A stretch of 64,000 bases of DNA from Deinococcus radiopugnans ATCC 19172 (GCF_006335125.1 NZ_VDMO01000003.1:1-64000), one strand, 5' to 3'. Counted from the first letter of the stretch, positions 38,275 through 47,287 are shown. The notes: generated by a model not told the origin, from the letters alone. Made by a program: numbers and translations.

Positions 38275-38949
38275 ATGACACTCACTGAGCTCGCCCAGTC
38301 ACGCCTGGGCCAACGCCAGAACACCCCGGATCTGATCGTGGAAGTCCTGCGTGAAGCCATTGGCCGCGGCCTGCTTCAGCCCGGCCAGCCCCTGAGCCAG
38401 GCCGAACTCGCCCACGAGTTCGGCGTCAGCACCATCCCCGTCCGCGAGGCTCTGCGCCGCCTGGAGGCCGACGGCCTCGTCGCCCTGCGCTACAACCGTG
38501 GCGCTTTCGTCACCGAGCTGTCCGCCCGCGAGGTCCGCGAGCTGTACGAGATTCGTATTCCCCTGGAAACCCTGGCCCTTCGACTCGCCATGCCCCACTT
38601 CACTGGCAAGCAGCTTGAAAAGCTGGAGGGCATTTTGCTGGAGCTGGATACGGTCGTGGAGGGTTCAAGGTGGGCCGAGTTGGACCGTGGGTTCCACGTT
38701 GCCCTGTATGAACCGTGCCAACGGAGCCGACTGCTGGACCTGATCGGCAAGCTGCGGGCCAATACCGAGCTGTACCACAGCACCCTCACTGCCGTGGCCC
38801 ACCAGTACCCCGAGTGCCAGGCCGACCACCGCGAGGTGCTGCGCCAGTGTGAACGCCGGGACGCTAAGGGCGCGACCCGCGCCCTTGAACACCACCTGTG
38901 GCAGGCAGGAGAGCGGGTTGCTCAAGCTATCGAGCAACGGACCCTCTAG
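38275..38949 (+). CDS. GntR-family (FCD domain) transcriptional regulator
   Basis: 224 aa. Winged helix at 15-80 (LREAIGRGLLQPGQPLSQAELAHEFGVSTIPVREAL). The FCD ligand domain follows, with metal-binding candidates His129ish (RGFHVALYEPC), H-x3-H late (DHREVL) and HH near the C-terminus. This family senses small organic acids. It lies 62 bp before the FAD oxidoreductase and so probably controls it. Confidence 0.85.
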   Translation: MTLTELAQSRLGQRQNTPDLIVEVLREAIGRGLLQPGQPLSQAELAHEFGVSTIPVREALRRLEADGLVALRYNRGAFVTELSAREVRELYEIRIPLETLALRLAMPHFTGKQLEKLEGILLELDTVVEGSRWAELDRGFHVALYEPCQRSRLLDLIGKLRANTELYHSTLTAVAHQYPECQADHREVLRQCERRDAKGATRALEHHLWQAGERVAQAIEQRTL

Positions 38950-38968
38950 CTCCTCATGCGGGGTGTAA

Positions 38969-38990
38969 TCATATACGATATACGATAATC
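38969..38990. promoter_or_regulatory. Candidate GntR operator before the FAD oxidoreductase
   Basis: Tandem ATACGAT-ATACGAT (38973-38986), within a TATA-CGA-TATA near-palindrome, lies between gntR and the oxidoreductase, 22 bp before its ATG. It stands out as an AT-rich block in GC-rich DNA. Confidence 0.4.
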
Positions 38991-39011
38991 CAAATAGCTC
39001 AGGAGGTCGGG

Positions 39012-40229
39012 ATGGAAACAAGAGCAGAGACAGTCATCATCGGCGGCGGCATCGCGGGGTGTTCCATCGCCTATCACCTGGCCGGGCGGGGGTACACCGA
39101 CGTGCTCGTGCTCGACCGGGGCAAGATTTCTGCCCCGCTGGGTTCGACGGGGCACGCCCCGGGCTTGCTTGGGCGAAACTCCTCGTCTCCCACCATGTCG
39201 GCGCTGGCGAGTGCCACCGCACGCCTCTTCGCCCGGATTCCGCAGGACCAGCCCGCCCTGAGACCAGTGGGCAGTGTCGAGGTGGCCCGGGATCGGACCC
39301 GGATGGGGTTGCTGGCCCATAAGGTCGAGCGGGCTACGGACCACGGTCTTGCCGCGCGCCTGGTGTCGCCGCAAGAACTCGGGGAGCTGGTGCCCTACAT
39401 GGACACCTCGAAGCTCGTGGGGGGCATCCACCTGCCCGACGACGGTGTGCTTGATGCCCGGCGCGCCCTGTGGGCCATGCGTGACGAGGCGGCGGCCAGG
39501 GGTGTCTCCTTCCTGGAGGAGACGCCCGTCCTCGCTTTCGAGACCGAGGGAGACCGGGTGATCGGCGTTCGTACCGAACAGGGAGTGATTTCCTGCGCCC
39601 GGGTGGTCGTGGCCGTGGGCATCTGGGGCGCGGCGCTGATGCAGACCCTGGGCCTCGACCTGCCCCTGTTTCCCGTGCAGCACCCCTACGTCTACACGGT
39701 CCCGCTGGAGATGCTGGCAGGTGCAACCCAGGAAGCGTCACACCCGATGGTCCGGGACCTCGACCATGTGTTCTACCTGCGGGAGCATGGGGACCGTCTG
39801 GGGTACGGGTGGTACAACCACCGACCTCTGACGGTGGACGCCACCCATCTCACCCGAGCTGATGTGGCCTTTCCCGAGCAGGGCTTCCTCGATCAGGTGA
39901 AGTACGACCTCTTTCCCTTCCTGAAGGACACCCCCCTGAGCCACCGTCTGAACGGCATCTTCTCAATGACCCCGGACGGCGGGCCACTGCTAGGTGAGGT
40001 GGGGGGCCGCCCCGGACTGTGGCTAGCCGAGGCGGTGTGGGTCACGCATTCCGGGGGAGTAGGTCAGGTAATGGCGGAACTGCTGCTGGGACAGGCGCCG
40101 AGCTTCGACGTGTCGGGCTTCCACCCTGGCCGCTTTGCCGCACTCTCGCCTGACGCGGCGCGTCAGACCTCTCTCGACCTGTACAACGACATCTACCACT
40201 GGCCCGCGCCTCCCGAGCCCGTAGCTTGA
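39012..40229 (+). CDS. FAD-dependent oxidoreductase, DAO/sarcosine dehydrogenase type
   Basis: 405 aa. The dinucleotide-binding GxGxxG-type start is TVIIGGGIAGCSIAYHLAGRG (residues 7-26). The DAO-family segment GSTGHAPGLLGRNSS follows; PDDGVLDARRALWAMRDEA, VVVAVGIWGAAL and the C-terminal DGGPLLGEVGG complete the FAD domain. Relatives oxidise N-methyl amino acids such as dimethylglycine or sarcosine, but the C-terminal folate-binding domain of those enzymes is missing. AGGAGG precedes ATG 39012. Substrate not assigned. Confidence 0.85.
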   Translation: METRAETVIIGGGIAGCSIAYHLAGRGYTDVLVLDRGKISAPLGSTGHAPGLLGRNSSSPTMSALASATARLFARIPQDQPALRPVGSVEVARDRTRMGLLAHKVERATDHGLAARLVSPQELGELVPYMDTSKLVGGIHLPDDGVLDARRALWAMRDEAAARGVSFLEETPVLAFETEGDRVIGVRTEQGVISCARVVVAVGIWGAALMQTLGLDLPLFPVQHPYVYTVPLEMLAGATQEASHPMVRDLDHVFYLREHGDRLGYGWYNHRPLTVDATHLTRADVAFPEQGFLDQVKYDLFPFLKDTPLSHRLNGIFSMTPDGGPLLGEVGGRPGLWLAEAVWVTHSGGVGQVMAELLLGQAPSFDVSGFHPGRFAALSPDAARQTSLDLYNDIYHWPAPPEPVA

Positions 40230-40278
40230 CGGTGCTGCCTCCGTGTGAAGAGCGGCCTGAACTGAGCTCAGATGTAGA

Positions 40279-40755
40279 ATGACCACCAGCCCATCGTCGC
40301 GGTTCATGGCTGCTCAGCGCTACCAGTTCACCCGCTTTCCTGACCTCGACGAACGTCTGCTTTCCCTCCACTGCTGGACTCTGCTGACCTGTTGCTTGTG
40401 CGGGAGCGGCGGCGGGACTTCAATAAGCCCGGATGCGCCGTCCAGCTCACGGTCCTGCGTCACCTGGGGCGTGCCCTGCGCCCCAGGGAAGCGCCGTCTA
40501 CCTGGCCGGACAACTGTGGGTTGACCTCACCTGCTACCCGCAGTACGCCGCCCGAGTGTCGCCCTGGCGCGAGCACTTCGCCGTGCTGTGCAAACGGCTG
40601 GGGTACGCCGAACTCTCCCGGCGCGAGGGAGCCGAGTTGCGCGACTGGCTGATGCCCCTGGCTGTCGTCACCAACCAACCCTTTCCCCTGATGGGCCTGC
40701 TGCTGAACGAGGTGCGGCGGCGGCACCTGAGGGCGCGTACCGAGCGTTACGCCAG
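40279..40755 (+). pseudogene. Decayed N-terminal piece of a Tn3-family transposase (DUF4158)
   Basis: The Tn3 TnpA N-terminal domain is readable across three frames: RYQFTRFPDLDERLLSLHCW in the first, RERRRDFNKPGCAVQLTVLR in the second (shift near 40,385) and AVYLAGQLWVDLTCYPQYAA, then EHFAVLCKRLGYAELSRREG in the third (shift near 40,490). Similarity ends at about 40,755, so most of the 1,000-residue transposase is gone. Non-functional. Confidence 0.65.
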
Positions 40756-40820
40756 TAAAGCACGTTTGGGGCATGCTTTTTGGTTGGCTTACGAAAATTT
40801 CTGCATCTTGTCTCAGCCCC

Positions 40821-41600
40821 TCACAGTTGGGAGCCACCCGTAACGTCCAGGCATTGACCAGTAATCCAACGGCTCGCCTCCGACGCCAGGAACGCCACCA
40901 CCTCCGCCACATCCGTGGGCTGCCCTACCCGGCCCAGGACAGAGAGGGAGGCCGCTCCGGCCCAGGCCTCCGCGTCATGCAGCCACCCTGCGTTCATGTC
41001 CGTGTCCACGATGCCGGGAAGCACCGCGTTCACCGTGATGCCCCGGGGACCCAGCTCTTTGGCCAGCGTGAGGGTCAGGGTGTTGATGGCCCCCTTGGTC
41101 ATGGCGTAGGCCACGATGTCCGGCAGGGCAATCCGGGTTGCGCCCGAGGACACGTTGATGATCCGGTCACCTGCCGACATGCGGGAGACCACCTGCTGAA
41201 TCAGGAAAAAAGGTGCTTTCACATTCAACGCGAACACCTCGTCCACCTCAGCTTCCCGGACGTCCTCCAGCCTGTTCCTCGGTGTGATCCCGGCATTGTT
41301 GATCAGGATGTTCAGGGAAGTTTTCCCCCTCCGTTCCAGGAGGTGCTGGTCCAGGGTAGCGAGTAGACCTGGAAGTGCCGCAGTGTCCTCCAATCGAGCC
41401 CCCAGGGCAAAGGCCTGACCGCCCTCCTGCTCGATCAGGGACACCGTTTCTTCCGCCGCTTCGCGCCGTGAGCCGTAATGTACGGCCACCAGCGCGCCCT
41501 CTGCGGCCAGACGACGGGCGATGGCCCGGCCGATACCACGGCTGCCCCCGGTGACGAGGGCGACTTTGTCGGTGAGGGATTTTTGGAGAGGTGAAGTCAT
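40821..41600 (-). CDS. Short-chain dehydrogenase/reductase
   Basis: 259 aa. TGGSRGIGRA cofactor loop, NNAG, Ser of INVSSGATR, and YAMTKGA (Tyr-x-x-x-Lys), with the usual PGIVDTDM and DVTGGSQL end. ATG 41600, 7 nt after CAATCT. It is divergent from a Crp/Fnr-type gene with a palindrome between them. It resembles the SDR at 49.5 kb over its whole length, and both end in WITGQ...GG. Confidence 0.85.
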   Translation of the reverse strand: MTSPLQKSLTDKVALVTGGSRGIGRAIARRLAAEGALVAVHYGSRREAAEETVSLIEQEGGQAFALGARLEDTAALPGLLATLDQHLLERRGKTSLNILINNAGITPRNRLEDVREAEVDEVFALNVKAPFFLIQQVVSRMSAGDRIINVSSGATRIALPDIVAYAMTKGAINTLTLTLAKELGPRGITVNAVLPGIVDTDMNAGWLHDAEAWAGAASLSVLGRVGQPTDVAEVVAFLASEASRWITGQCLDVTGGSQL

Positions 41601-41633
41601 GTCACCGAGATTGCCTGCTTCCGACTCGTCCGT

Positions 41634-41651
41634 GTGTACAGCGCTGTACAC
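41634..41651. promoter_or_regulatory. Perfect 18-bp palindrome between SDR and Crp/Fnr genes
   Basis: GTGTACAGCGCTGTACAC is perfectly self-complementary. It lies just upstream of the Crp/Fnr -10 (TATCAT, 41659-41664) and 33 bp upstream of the SDR start, so one bound dimer could regulate both divergent genes. The likely ligand is the adjacent Crp/Fnr-type regulator; it is not a CRP or FNR consensus. Confidence 0.6.
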
Positions 41652-41671
41652 CCCCCCTTATCATCATGGCT

Positions 41672-42421
41672 ATGGCTTCTTCGGATTTCCTGACCGCCTG
41701 GTCGCAGGCTCTGGGCGAGGCAGGGGCAAGTTGGACGGTCCCTGAGCAGCACTGGAGCCGCGAACTGGCTCAGGCTGAGCAGCAACACCTTGTTCAGGCC
41801 GGACAGGTCAGGCTCCTCGGACATCGGGACTGGCTCTTCCGGTACGGTGACCCGGTCGAGGCGTGTTTTTTCGTGGTGCTGGAGGGGCGGTTGAAGCTGA
41901 GCATGCCTGATGCCCCTGGCGGAGAGCGGACCACTGGACTGGTGGGACCAGGGGACCTGTTCGGTGCGGACAGTTGTGCAGGTCTGCGCGGCTACACCCA
42001 TGAAGCGGTGTGTTTGACCTCCTCTGCGCGGGTGATTGCGGTTTCCTCCGCCCGTTTCGAAGAGGCGGTCCGGCAGGCACCGCAGCTCGCGCTGGCCCTA
42101 TCCCGTGCCCTGGCCCAGGAAACGCGCCGGGCGCGGGAGATGAGCGAGGCTACAAGTCTTCCAGCAGAGGTGCGGGTGGCCCACCTGCTGCTGACGTTGA
42201 CCCACCGCTTCGGCGAGCCTCTACAGAACGGGACGGTACGCGTGGTCTTGAACCTGCGCCATGACGAACTGGCTTCCCTGGCAGGCACCACGCGCGTCAG
42301 CGCCACCCAGGCCTTCAGGCGTCTGCGTGACGCGAAAGCCGTGACAGGCACGCGGGGTGTATATGAGGTTCAACCCCTCACCCTGCAAGCCTGGATTGCC
42401 GCAGGGGCGGCTGACCAATAG
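41672..42421 (+). CDS. Crp/Fnr-type transcriptional regulator
   Basis: 249 aa. The cyclic-nucleotide-binding-like fold reads WLFRYGDPVEACFFVVLEGRLKLS and GLVGPGDLFGADSC, without the Cys cluster of FNR. The C-terminal winged helix is LNLRHDELASLAGTTRVSATQAFRRLRD. TATCAT ends 7 nt before ATG 41672, so I prefer that start to ATG 41666 or 41591. Confidence 0.85.
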   Translation: MASSDFLTAWSQALGEAGASWTVPEQHWSRELAQAEQQHLVQAGQVRLLGHRDWLFRYGDPVEACFFVVLEGRLKLSMPDAPGGERTTGLVGPGDLFGADSCAGLRGYTHEAVCLTSSARVIAVSSARFEEAVRQAPQLALALSRALAQETRRAREMSEATSLPAEVRVAHLLLTLTHRFGEPLQNGTVRVVLNLRHDELASLAGTTRVSATQAFRRLRDAKAVTGTRGVYEVQPLTLQAWIAAGAADQ

Positions 42422-42468
42422 GCCTGCCCTGATCTTGCCTGGTTGGGTTAAGAGGCGGTCACCTGGCG

Positions 42469-42545
42469 CTCGAATCCATGGATCGGGGCTACGCACCTGG
42501 CCCTAAACGGGTTGCCCCGCCAGCGATGATGAGCCCGGAGAGTCC
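42469..42545. repeat. 77-bp repeat, left copy: 3' remnant of a lysR-type gene
   Basis: It matches 47288-47364 without gaps at 68 of 77 positions. On the minus strand it encodes the same C-terminus as the intact LysR gene (DSPGSSSLAGQPV and stop, against DSLGSSSLAGQPV), with silent changes, so it is the remains of a paralogous lysR whose 5' part was replaced by the Tn3-like end that abuts it. Confidence 0.7.
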
Positions 42546-42580
42546 TAACTACACGATTTACGCAAAATCGCACGCTAAGG
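42546..42580. mobile_element. Tn3-family terminal-inverted-repeat remnant
   Basis: ACGCAAAATCGCACGCTAAG (42560-42579) matches the inner half of Tn3/Tn501-type terminal repeats, which end in ACGCTAAG. The outer half (normally starting GGGG) is not recognisable. It abuts the truncated lysR copy, as expected for an insertion followed by deletion. Confidence 0.45.
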
Positions 42581-42717
42581 GATCCCCACTTTCCCAGACG
42601 GCATTTTCAGTCTTCACGCCACTTGGCGGTGTGATGACTCGCTAGCAATCTTCCAGGTATGCCTCAGCCCCCGGGATGATGATTCGTCCTTGCTCTCGCC
42701 AGATAATGGAAGACGTA

Positions 42718-43851
42718 ATGGGGAGGCGGTACAGTTCTCTGGTCAGCCATCTCGGGCGGATGGTGGTCATCGGTGGTATTGGCGTCAGTTCCATCCTGAC
42801 GGTGGGTGACGGCCTGGACACACCACTTTCTGTCCTCGCCGCCCTCATGGCGGGCGTCGTCACCCTCGCTTTTTTGTTTCACCCCCGCAATACCGACCTC
42901 GCCCTGGCAGTCGTGGCTGTCACGCTGAGCCTTGGCCTGGCTGTCCCCGACATCCGTGAGTTCGTCGGTGTGATCCTGCCTGTGCTGTACGCCAGCTACG
43001 TCGCTGCCGCGTATTCGCGGGCCGAGCTCCGTTTTCTGTGGTTGGCGTGGCTTCTCCTGGCAACAGCAGTCACCATCATGGGTGGCCTGAGCTTCGTCAA
43101 CACAGCGGCTCTCTCGGTGTCGCCCTGGGTTGCCAAGAGCATAGCCACCATTAGTCTCTGGAGTGTCGTCGGTTTTATGTGGATGCTCGGTGAGCAGGTG
43201 CGTCGTCGGCGGGCTGATCTGGCTACCCTTCAGGAGCGGGCCGATCTGGCGGCGCTGGTCGAGCGCACGCGGATAGCGCGTGAAATGCACGATATTGTCG
43301 CCCACAGTCTGACTTCAGTCATCGCCCTGGCGGATGGGGCACGCTACGCCGCCACCAGCCAGCCGGCGCTGGCCGTGCAGGCACTTGAAACCATTTCGCA
43401 GACCTCGCGTGAGGCCCTCGGGGACATGCGGGGCCTGCTGTCGGTGCTGCGGGATGACGCGGGGCGTGATCTCCTCGCCCCGCCCACCCTCCGGGATATC
43501 CAGGGCCTGCTGGCGGATGCTCGACGCTCGGGACTGGACCTCACCGCTCAGGGTATCGAGACACTGCCAGACGATCTTCCCCCCTTGCTGCAATTCTCGC
43601 TTTACCGGCTGATTCAGGAACTTCTGACCAACATGCTGAAGCATTCGTCGCAGCGAGCCGGCACCCTGACCGTCAGGACCACTGACGGCAAAATTGTGCT
43701 TGAAGCGCAAAACGCTGCTGGTGCGGAGACACGGGCCGGAAAGGGATTTGGCCTCCTCGGTATGAAAGAGCGCGTGAATGCATTAAGTGGCCGGATGAGT
43801 ACCAGGCGTGAAGCTGATAATTTTAGCGTGATGGTGGAGCTCCCCAGATGA
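42718..43851 (+). CDS. Sensor histidine kinase, NarL-type
   Basis: 377 aa from ATG 42718 (GGAAG five nt upstream); ATG 42706 or 42676 are possible alternatives. About five transmembrane helices (residues 15-150), no outer sensor domain. Phosphoacceptor in RIAREMHDIVAHSLTSVIAL; ATPase N-box QELLTNMLKHSS and GLLGMKERV. It partners the coupled regulator (ATGA) and precedes a LanFEG-like exporter, so it probably senses a cell-envelope antimicrobial. Confidence 0.87.
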   Translation: MGRRYSSLVSHLGRMVVIGGIGVSSILTVGDGLDTPLSVLAALMAGVVTLAFLFHPRNTDLALAVVAVTLSLGLAVPDIREFVGVILPVLYASYVAAAYSRAELRFLWLAWLLLATAVTIMGGLSFVNTAALSVSPWVAKSIATISLWSVVGFMWMLGEQVRRRRADLATLQERADLAALVERTRIAREMHDIVAHSLTSVIALADGARYAATSQPALAVQALETISQTSREALGDMRGLLSVLRDDAGRDLLAPPTLRDIQGLLADARRSGLDLTAQGIETLPDDLPPLLQFSLYRLIQELLTNMLKHSSQRAGTLTVRTTDGKIVLEAQNAAGAETRAGKGFGLLGMKERVNALSGRMSTRREADNFSVMVELPR

Positions 43852-44519
43852 TTACCGTTGGACTGGTGGACGACCAGCCACTCGTGCGGGCCGGGTTTTC
43901 CATGCTCATCAACTCGCAGCCGGACATGCAGGTTCTGTTTCAGGCGGGGGACGGCTCACAACTTGCCGAGCAACCAGCGGTTGATGTCATGCTCATGGAT
44001 ATCCAGATGCCTGTGGTTGACGGCATTACCGCGACAGGTCAGGTGTTGCGGCGCGACCCACACGTCAAGGTCATCATGCTGACGACCTTTGATCACCGGG
44101 GATTTGTGACCGGGGCCATCGAGGCGGGTGCCAGCGGTTTTCTCCTCAAGGACGCTCAACCTGAAGAACTGCTGGCTGCAATCAGGATCGTCCATGCTGG
44201 AGAAGCTGTCCTCTCGCCCCGCGCCACGGCCCATGTCCTTTCCGCACTGCAAGGTGACGGCAGGAGTGGGCAGACCAATCAGGCCATGTTGGAGGTGCTG
44301 ACCGCCCGCGAACGCGACATTCTCAGGCTCATCGCCCTCGGACTGAGCAACGACGAGATGGCCCGCCGTGAGTTGCTCTCGATGGCTACCGTCAAAACGC
44401 ATGTGCGCCACATCCTGATGAAGACGGATTCGCGGGACCGCGTTCATGCTGTGCTTTACGCCTACCGTGCCGGACTGGTGACCATTCAGGAACTGCTCAG
44501 TCAGCCGCAGATGGAGTAG
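43848..44519 (+). CDS. LuxR-type response regulator
   Basis: 223 aa. Receiver with DDQP, phospho-Asp in DVMLMDIQMPVVDG, Thr in LTTFDH and Lys in LKDAQ. LuxR helix-turn-helix at the C-terminus (LTARERDILRLIALGLSNDEMARRE, ATVKTHVRHILMKT). ATGA overlap with the kinase. Similar in layout to the regulator at 36.1 kb. Confidence 0.92.
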   Translation: MITVGLVDDQPLVRAGFSMLINSQPDMQVLFQAGDGSQLAEQPAVDVMLMDIQMPVVDGITATGQVLRRDPHVKVIMLTTFDHRGFVTGAIEAGASGFLLKDAQPEELLAAIRIVHAGEAVLSPRATAHVLSALQGDGRSGQTNQAMLEVLTARERDILRLIALGLSNDEMARRELLSMATVKTHVRHILMKTDSRDRVHAVLYAYRAGLVTIQELLSQPQME

Positions 44520-44601
44520 CGGCCAGTAGCCGCAAATCATCCCCTGGGATGAGCGCCTGGGATGACGATTTTTCCATTTCACCAGCGCAGACTCTGCCCG
44601 T

Positions 44602-45489
44602 ATGAGCTACGCCATTTCGACTCAAGGACTCACCAAAACATACGGCGGCCGGGCCGTCGTCGAGTCGCTCGACCTCTGCATTCCACCCGGCAGCGTCTAC
44701 GGTTTTCTGGGGCCAAATGGGGCCGGTAAATCCACCACCATGAAACTGCTGCTGGGCCTCACGCGTCCGACAAAAGGCCGTATCGAGGTGCTTGGGCAGC
44801 CACTCCAGCAGGGCAGCCCTCTGATGCGGCAAATCGGGTCGATGATCGAGGCGCCGCCAGGCTACGGTCATCTCACCGGCTGGGAAAATCTACAGATCGT
44901 TCAGCACATGCTGGGCCTGCAAACATCTCAAATTGAGCGGGTGCTGGAGGTGGTGCGGCTCACGGCTCACCGTAACAAACTGGTCAGGAATTATTCGCTG
45001 GGGATGAAACAACGGCTGGGCATCGCCATGGCGCTGGCCCGCGAACCGAAGCTCCTGATTCTCGATGAACCGACGAACGGCCTGGACCCCGCTGGTATCG
45101 AGGAGATCCGAGAACTGCTGGTTCACCTCGCTCAGCAAGGCATCACGGTGATGGTCTCCAGCCATCTGCTGGATGAGATCAACAAGATGGCGACCCACCT
45201 GGGCATTCTGAGCGAAGGCCGCCTGATTTTTCAGGGCACCAGGGACGAACTCTTCGGAAAAAGCCTCCCTGATCTCGTGATTGAATCCCCCACTCCGCAA
45301 CAAGTCGCTGCCTACGGGGGCCAGTGGACTGCTAAGGGCGTAATCTTCAAAGACCTGGACAAGCCCGGGGCAGCACGATTGCTCGCCGAATTGGCCGCAC
45401 ATGGCATCGAAGTTTACGAGGCGGCCCGTGCCAAGCAGAGCCTCGAGGAAGCCTTTATCAAACTGACGAGCCATGGGGCGCTGAAATGA
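44602..45489 (+). CDS. ABC transporter ATP-binding protein, LanF-like
   Basis: 295 aa. Walker A is GPNGAGKSTT, signature YSLGMKQRLGIAMAL, Walker B LLILDEPTNGLDPAG (normal DEPT, unlike the two DEPQ ATPases nearby), H-loop SSHLLDEINKMATHLGI. Length and C-terminal extension fit the lantibiotic-protection ATPases (LanF). Coupled by ATGA to the first permease. Confidence 0.9.
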   Translation: MSYAISTQGLTKTYGGRAVVESLDLCIPPGSVYGFLGPNGAGKSTTMKLLLGLTRPTKGRIEVLGQPLQQGSPLMRQIGSMIEAPPGYGHLTGWENLQIVQHMLGLQTSQIERVLEVVRLTAHRNKLVRNYSLGMKQRLGIAMALAREPKLLILDEPTNGLDPAGIEEIRELLVHLAQQGITVMVSSHLLDEINKMATHLGILSEGRLIFQGTRDELFGKSLPDLVIESPTPQQVAAYGGQWTAKGVIFKDLDKPGAARLLAELAAHGIEVYEAARAKQSLEEAFIKLTSHGALK

Positions 45490-46226
45490 GACGTGCCCTG
45501 GGGCTGGAATTCCGAAAAATGCGCCGGTTGCGTACCCTTCCTATCGCGTTGCTGCTGGTGGCTGTGCTTGTCGCGCTGGCGAGTGGGCAACTGATGGCCG
45601 GAGGCGGCACGAAAACTGGTGCCAGCATGCTGATGTCCTACACAATGGTGGCCGCCATGATTTCCCCCATCATGGCGGCAGTTGTCGCCAGTCGGCAAAC
45701 GGAGATAGAGCATTCCAGCGGGGGCTGGTGGTGGTCTCCGGTTGGAGGCATTCCCGTGGCTCAACTTTGCCGCGCGAAACTGCTGGCCACCAGCCTGGTC
45801 ATGCTGGGCGTGGTGGCTGTGCAGACGCTGCTGATCGTGCTGATTGCCTTGGCGGCTGGAGTGTCTGCGGGCTGGAATGTCGGGGCGTGGGCCAGCTATG
45901 TGCTGCTGCTGCTGCTGGTCAATGTGGCGTTCCTGGCCGTTCACACCTATCTGGCTGCCCGCTTCGACAATCAGTTGCTGGCGGTGGGCGTCGGTATCCT
46001 CGGCGGCTTTGCCGGGATCTACTCCCTGCTGGCTCCCTCGGCGCTGGCCCGCGTGATTCCCTGGGGATACTACGCCCTCATCTCCCACACGCAGTTCGTG
46101 CAGGAGAACGGACAATTTGATGTCCGTTACCTGACGCCGGAATATCCCTGGATCATCGGATTCGTTGCCGTCGTGCTGGGGCTGTTTACTTATCTCAGCA
46201 AGACACTAGAAACCGTAGAAAGGTAG
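45486..46226 (+). CDS. ABC permease, LanE-like
   Basis: 246 aa with about six helices. The motif ASRQTEIEHSSGGWWWSPVGGIPVAQLCRAKL is the conserved cytoplasmic loop of lantibiotic-immunity permeases (MutE/EpiE type). Followed after 10 bp by a second permease, giving the LanFEG composition of one ATPase and two permeases. Confidence 0.82.
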   Translation: MRRALGLEFRKMRRLRTLPIALLLVAVLVALASGQLMAGGGTKTGASMLMSYTMVAAMISPIMAAVVASRQTEIEHSSGGWWWSPVGGIPVAQLCRAKLLATSLVMLGVVAVQTLLIVLIALAAGVSAGWNVGAWASYVLLLLLVNVAFLAVHTYLAARFDNQLLAVGVGILGGFAGIYSLLAPSALARVIPWGYYALISHTQFVQENGQFDVRYLTPEYPWIIGFVAVVLGLFTYLSKTLETVER

Positions 46227-46236
46227 GGGATTTAGT

Positions 46237-46983
46237 ATGTTGTGGGCTGAACTCCAAAAACTTCGTCGCTCAAGCCTCTGGCTCATCGCCTTTTTCTTGC
46301 CCGTTTTGGCAGTTGCCACGGGCAGCATTAACTACGCCGCCAATCGTCACACGCTCACAGCAGGTTGGTCTTCGGCAACTTCGCAGATGATGCTCTTTTA
46401 TGGCCTGCTGTTCTTTTCTGTGGGTGTGGCCCTGATCGTTGCCACCAGTTGGCGCAGCGAACATAAGGGAACCAATTTCTATCTCTTGCAAACCACCAGC
46501 CGTTCCGCGCTTCACCTCTTCCTGGCTAAGTTGGTAGCCGCGTGGTTCCCGGTCGTGTTCATGCAACTGGTTTTTGCCGTGGGAGGTTGCCTGGCTGGCT
46601 GGCTCTTTCTCGGTTTGACAGGCTGGCCCCCTACGGGTTACTTCACTACCTTGCTCCTCGCCGGGGTGGCGGCCCTTCCCCTTATTGCCCTGCAATCCCT
46701 GCTTTCGATGTGGAGCAAGTCCTTCACGACCCCCGTCGTCCTTTGTCTGGTGCTGAGTCTCTTTTCGTGGATCGGGTTACAGGGTGGTGCCCTCGCCACC
46801 CTCACGAGCATCGTCCCTCAGGCCCTGATCACGCGCACGTTCAGCTTCGGCTCAAGCATCGTCGCAGAAAGCGTACGCCCATCATTGAGTCAACTCACTA
46901 CACAGGGTGGTTTGAATCTGCTCCTGACCGCAGCATTCATCTGGTGTTCTGTGTGGGTGATGCGGGTGGTGAAGACGCGCTAG
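46237..46983 (+). CDS. ABC permease, LanG-like
   Basis: 248 aa with about six helices. ELQKLRRSSLWLIAFFLPVLAVATGSINY, then SWRSEHKGTNFYLLQTTSRSALHLFLAKL repeats the loop motif of its partner. It is the last gene of the exporter operon. Immunity exporters of this type remove membrane-active peptides or lipid II-binding antibiotics; the substrate is not readable. Confidence 0.8.
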   Translation: MLWAELQKLRRSSLWLIAFFLPVLAVATGSINYAANRHTLTAGWSSATSQMMLFYGLLFFSVGVALIVATSWRSEHKGTNFYLLQTTSRSALHLFLAKLVAAWFPVVFMQLVFAVGGCLAGWLFLGLTGWPPTGYFTTLLLAGVAALPLIALQSLLSMWSKSFTTPVVLCLVLSLFSWIGLQGGALATLTSIVPQALITRTFSFGSSIVAESVRPSLSQLTTQGGLNLLLTAAFIWCSVWVMRVVKTR

Positions 46984-47029
46984 TCATCCGCCAGGGTGGG
47001 CCTCAATTTTATCCCTGTCGATCAGAAAT

Positions 47030-47281
47030 CTACTTTTTCAGATCGTCTTGATCTCTCTGCCGCTTAACAATACCCATAACAGTGTTTTTGCTGAGACGTA
47101 ATTCAACAGCAATCTCCCGGTATGACTTCCCCTCCGCTCTCAACTTCAGAACCCTGGCTTCATAACGATCCGCTTTGACTCTCTGGCCTGCCTGTCGGCC
47201 AAATTTCACACCACACTCCTGAGCTGCTGCAATGCCTGGGTCTGTCCTGACATTGCCCAGTTGAAGTTGAGGGGTTGTCAT
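47030..47281 (-). pseudogene. C-terminal fragment of a Tn3-type serine resolvase
   Basis: The readable part, AAAQECGVKFGRQAGQRVKA and the helix-turn-helix GKSYREIAVELRLSKNTVMG, is the DNA-binding tail of resolvases/invertases (G-V-K-F-G-R-P then helix-turn-helix). The catalytic domain with its Ser is absent. A start ATG at 47281 would give an 83-aa protein. With the TnpA and terminal-repeat remnants it points to a decayed Tn3 element. Confidence 0.65.
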
Positions 47282-47287
47282 TTCGCA

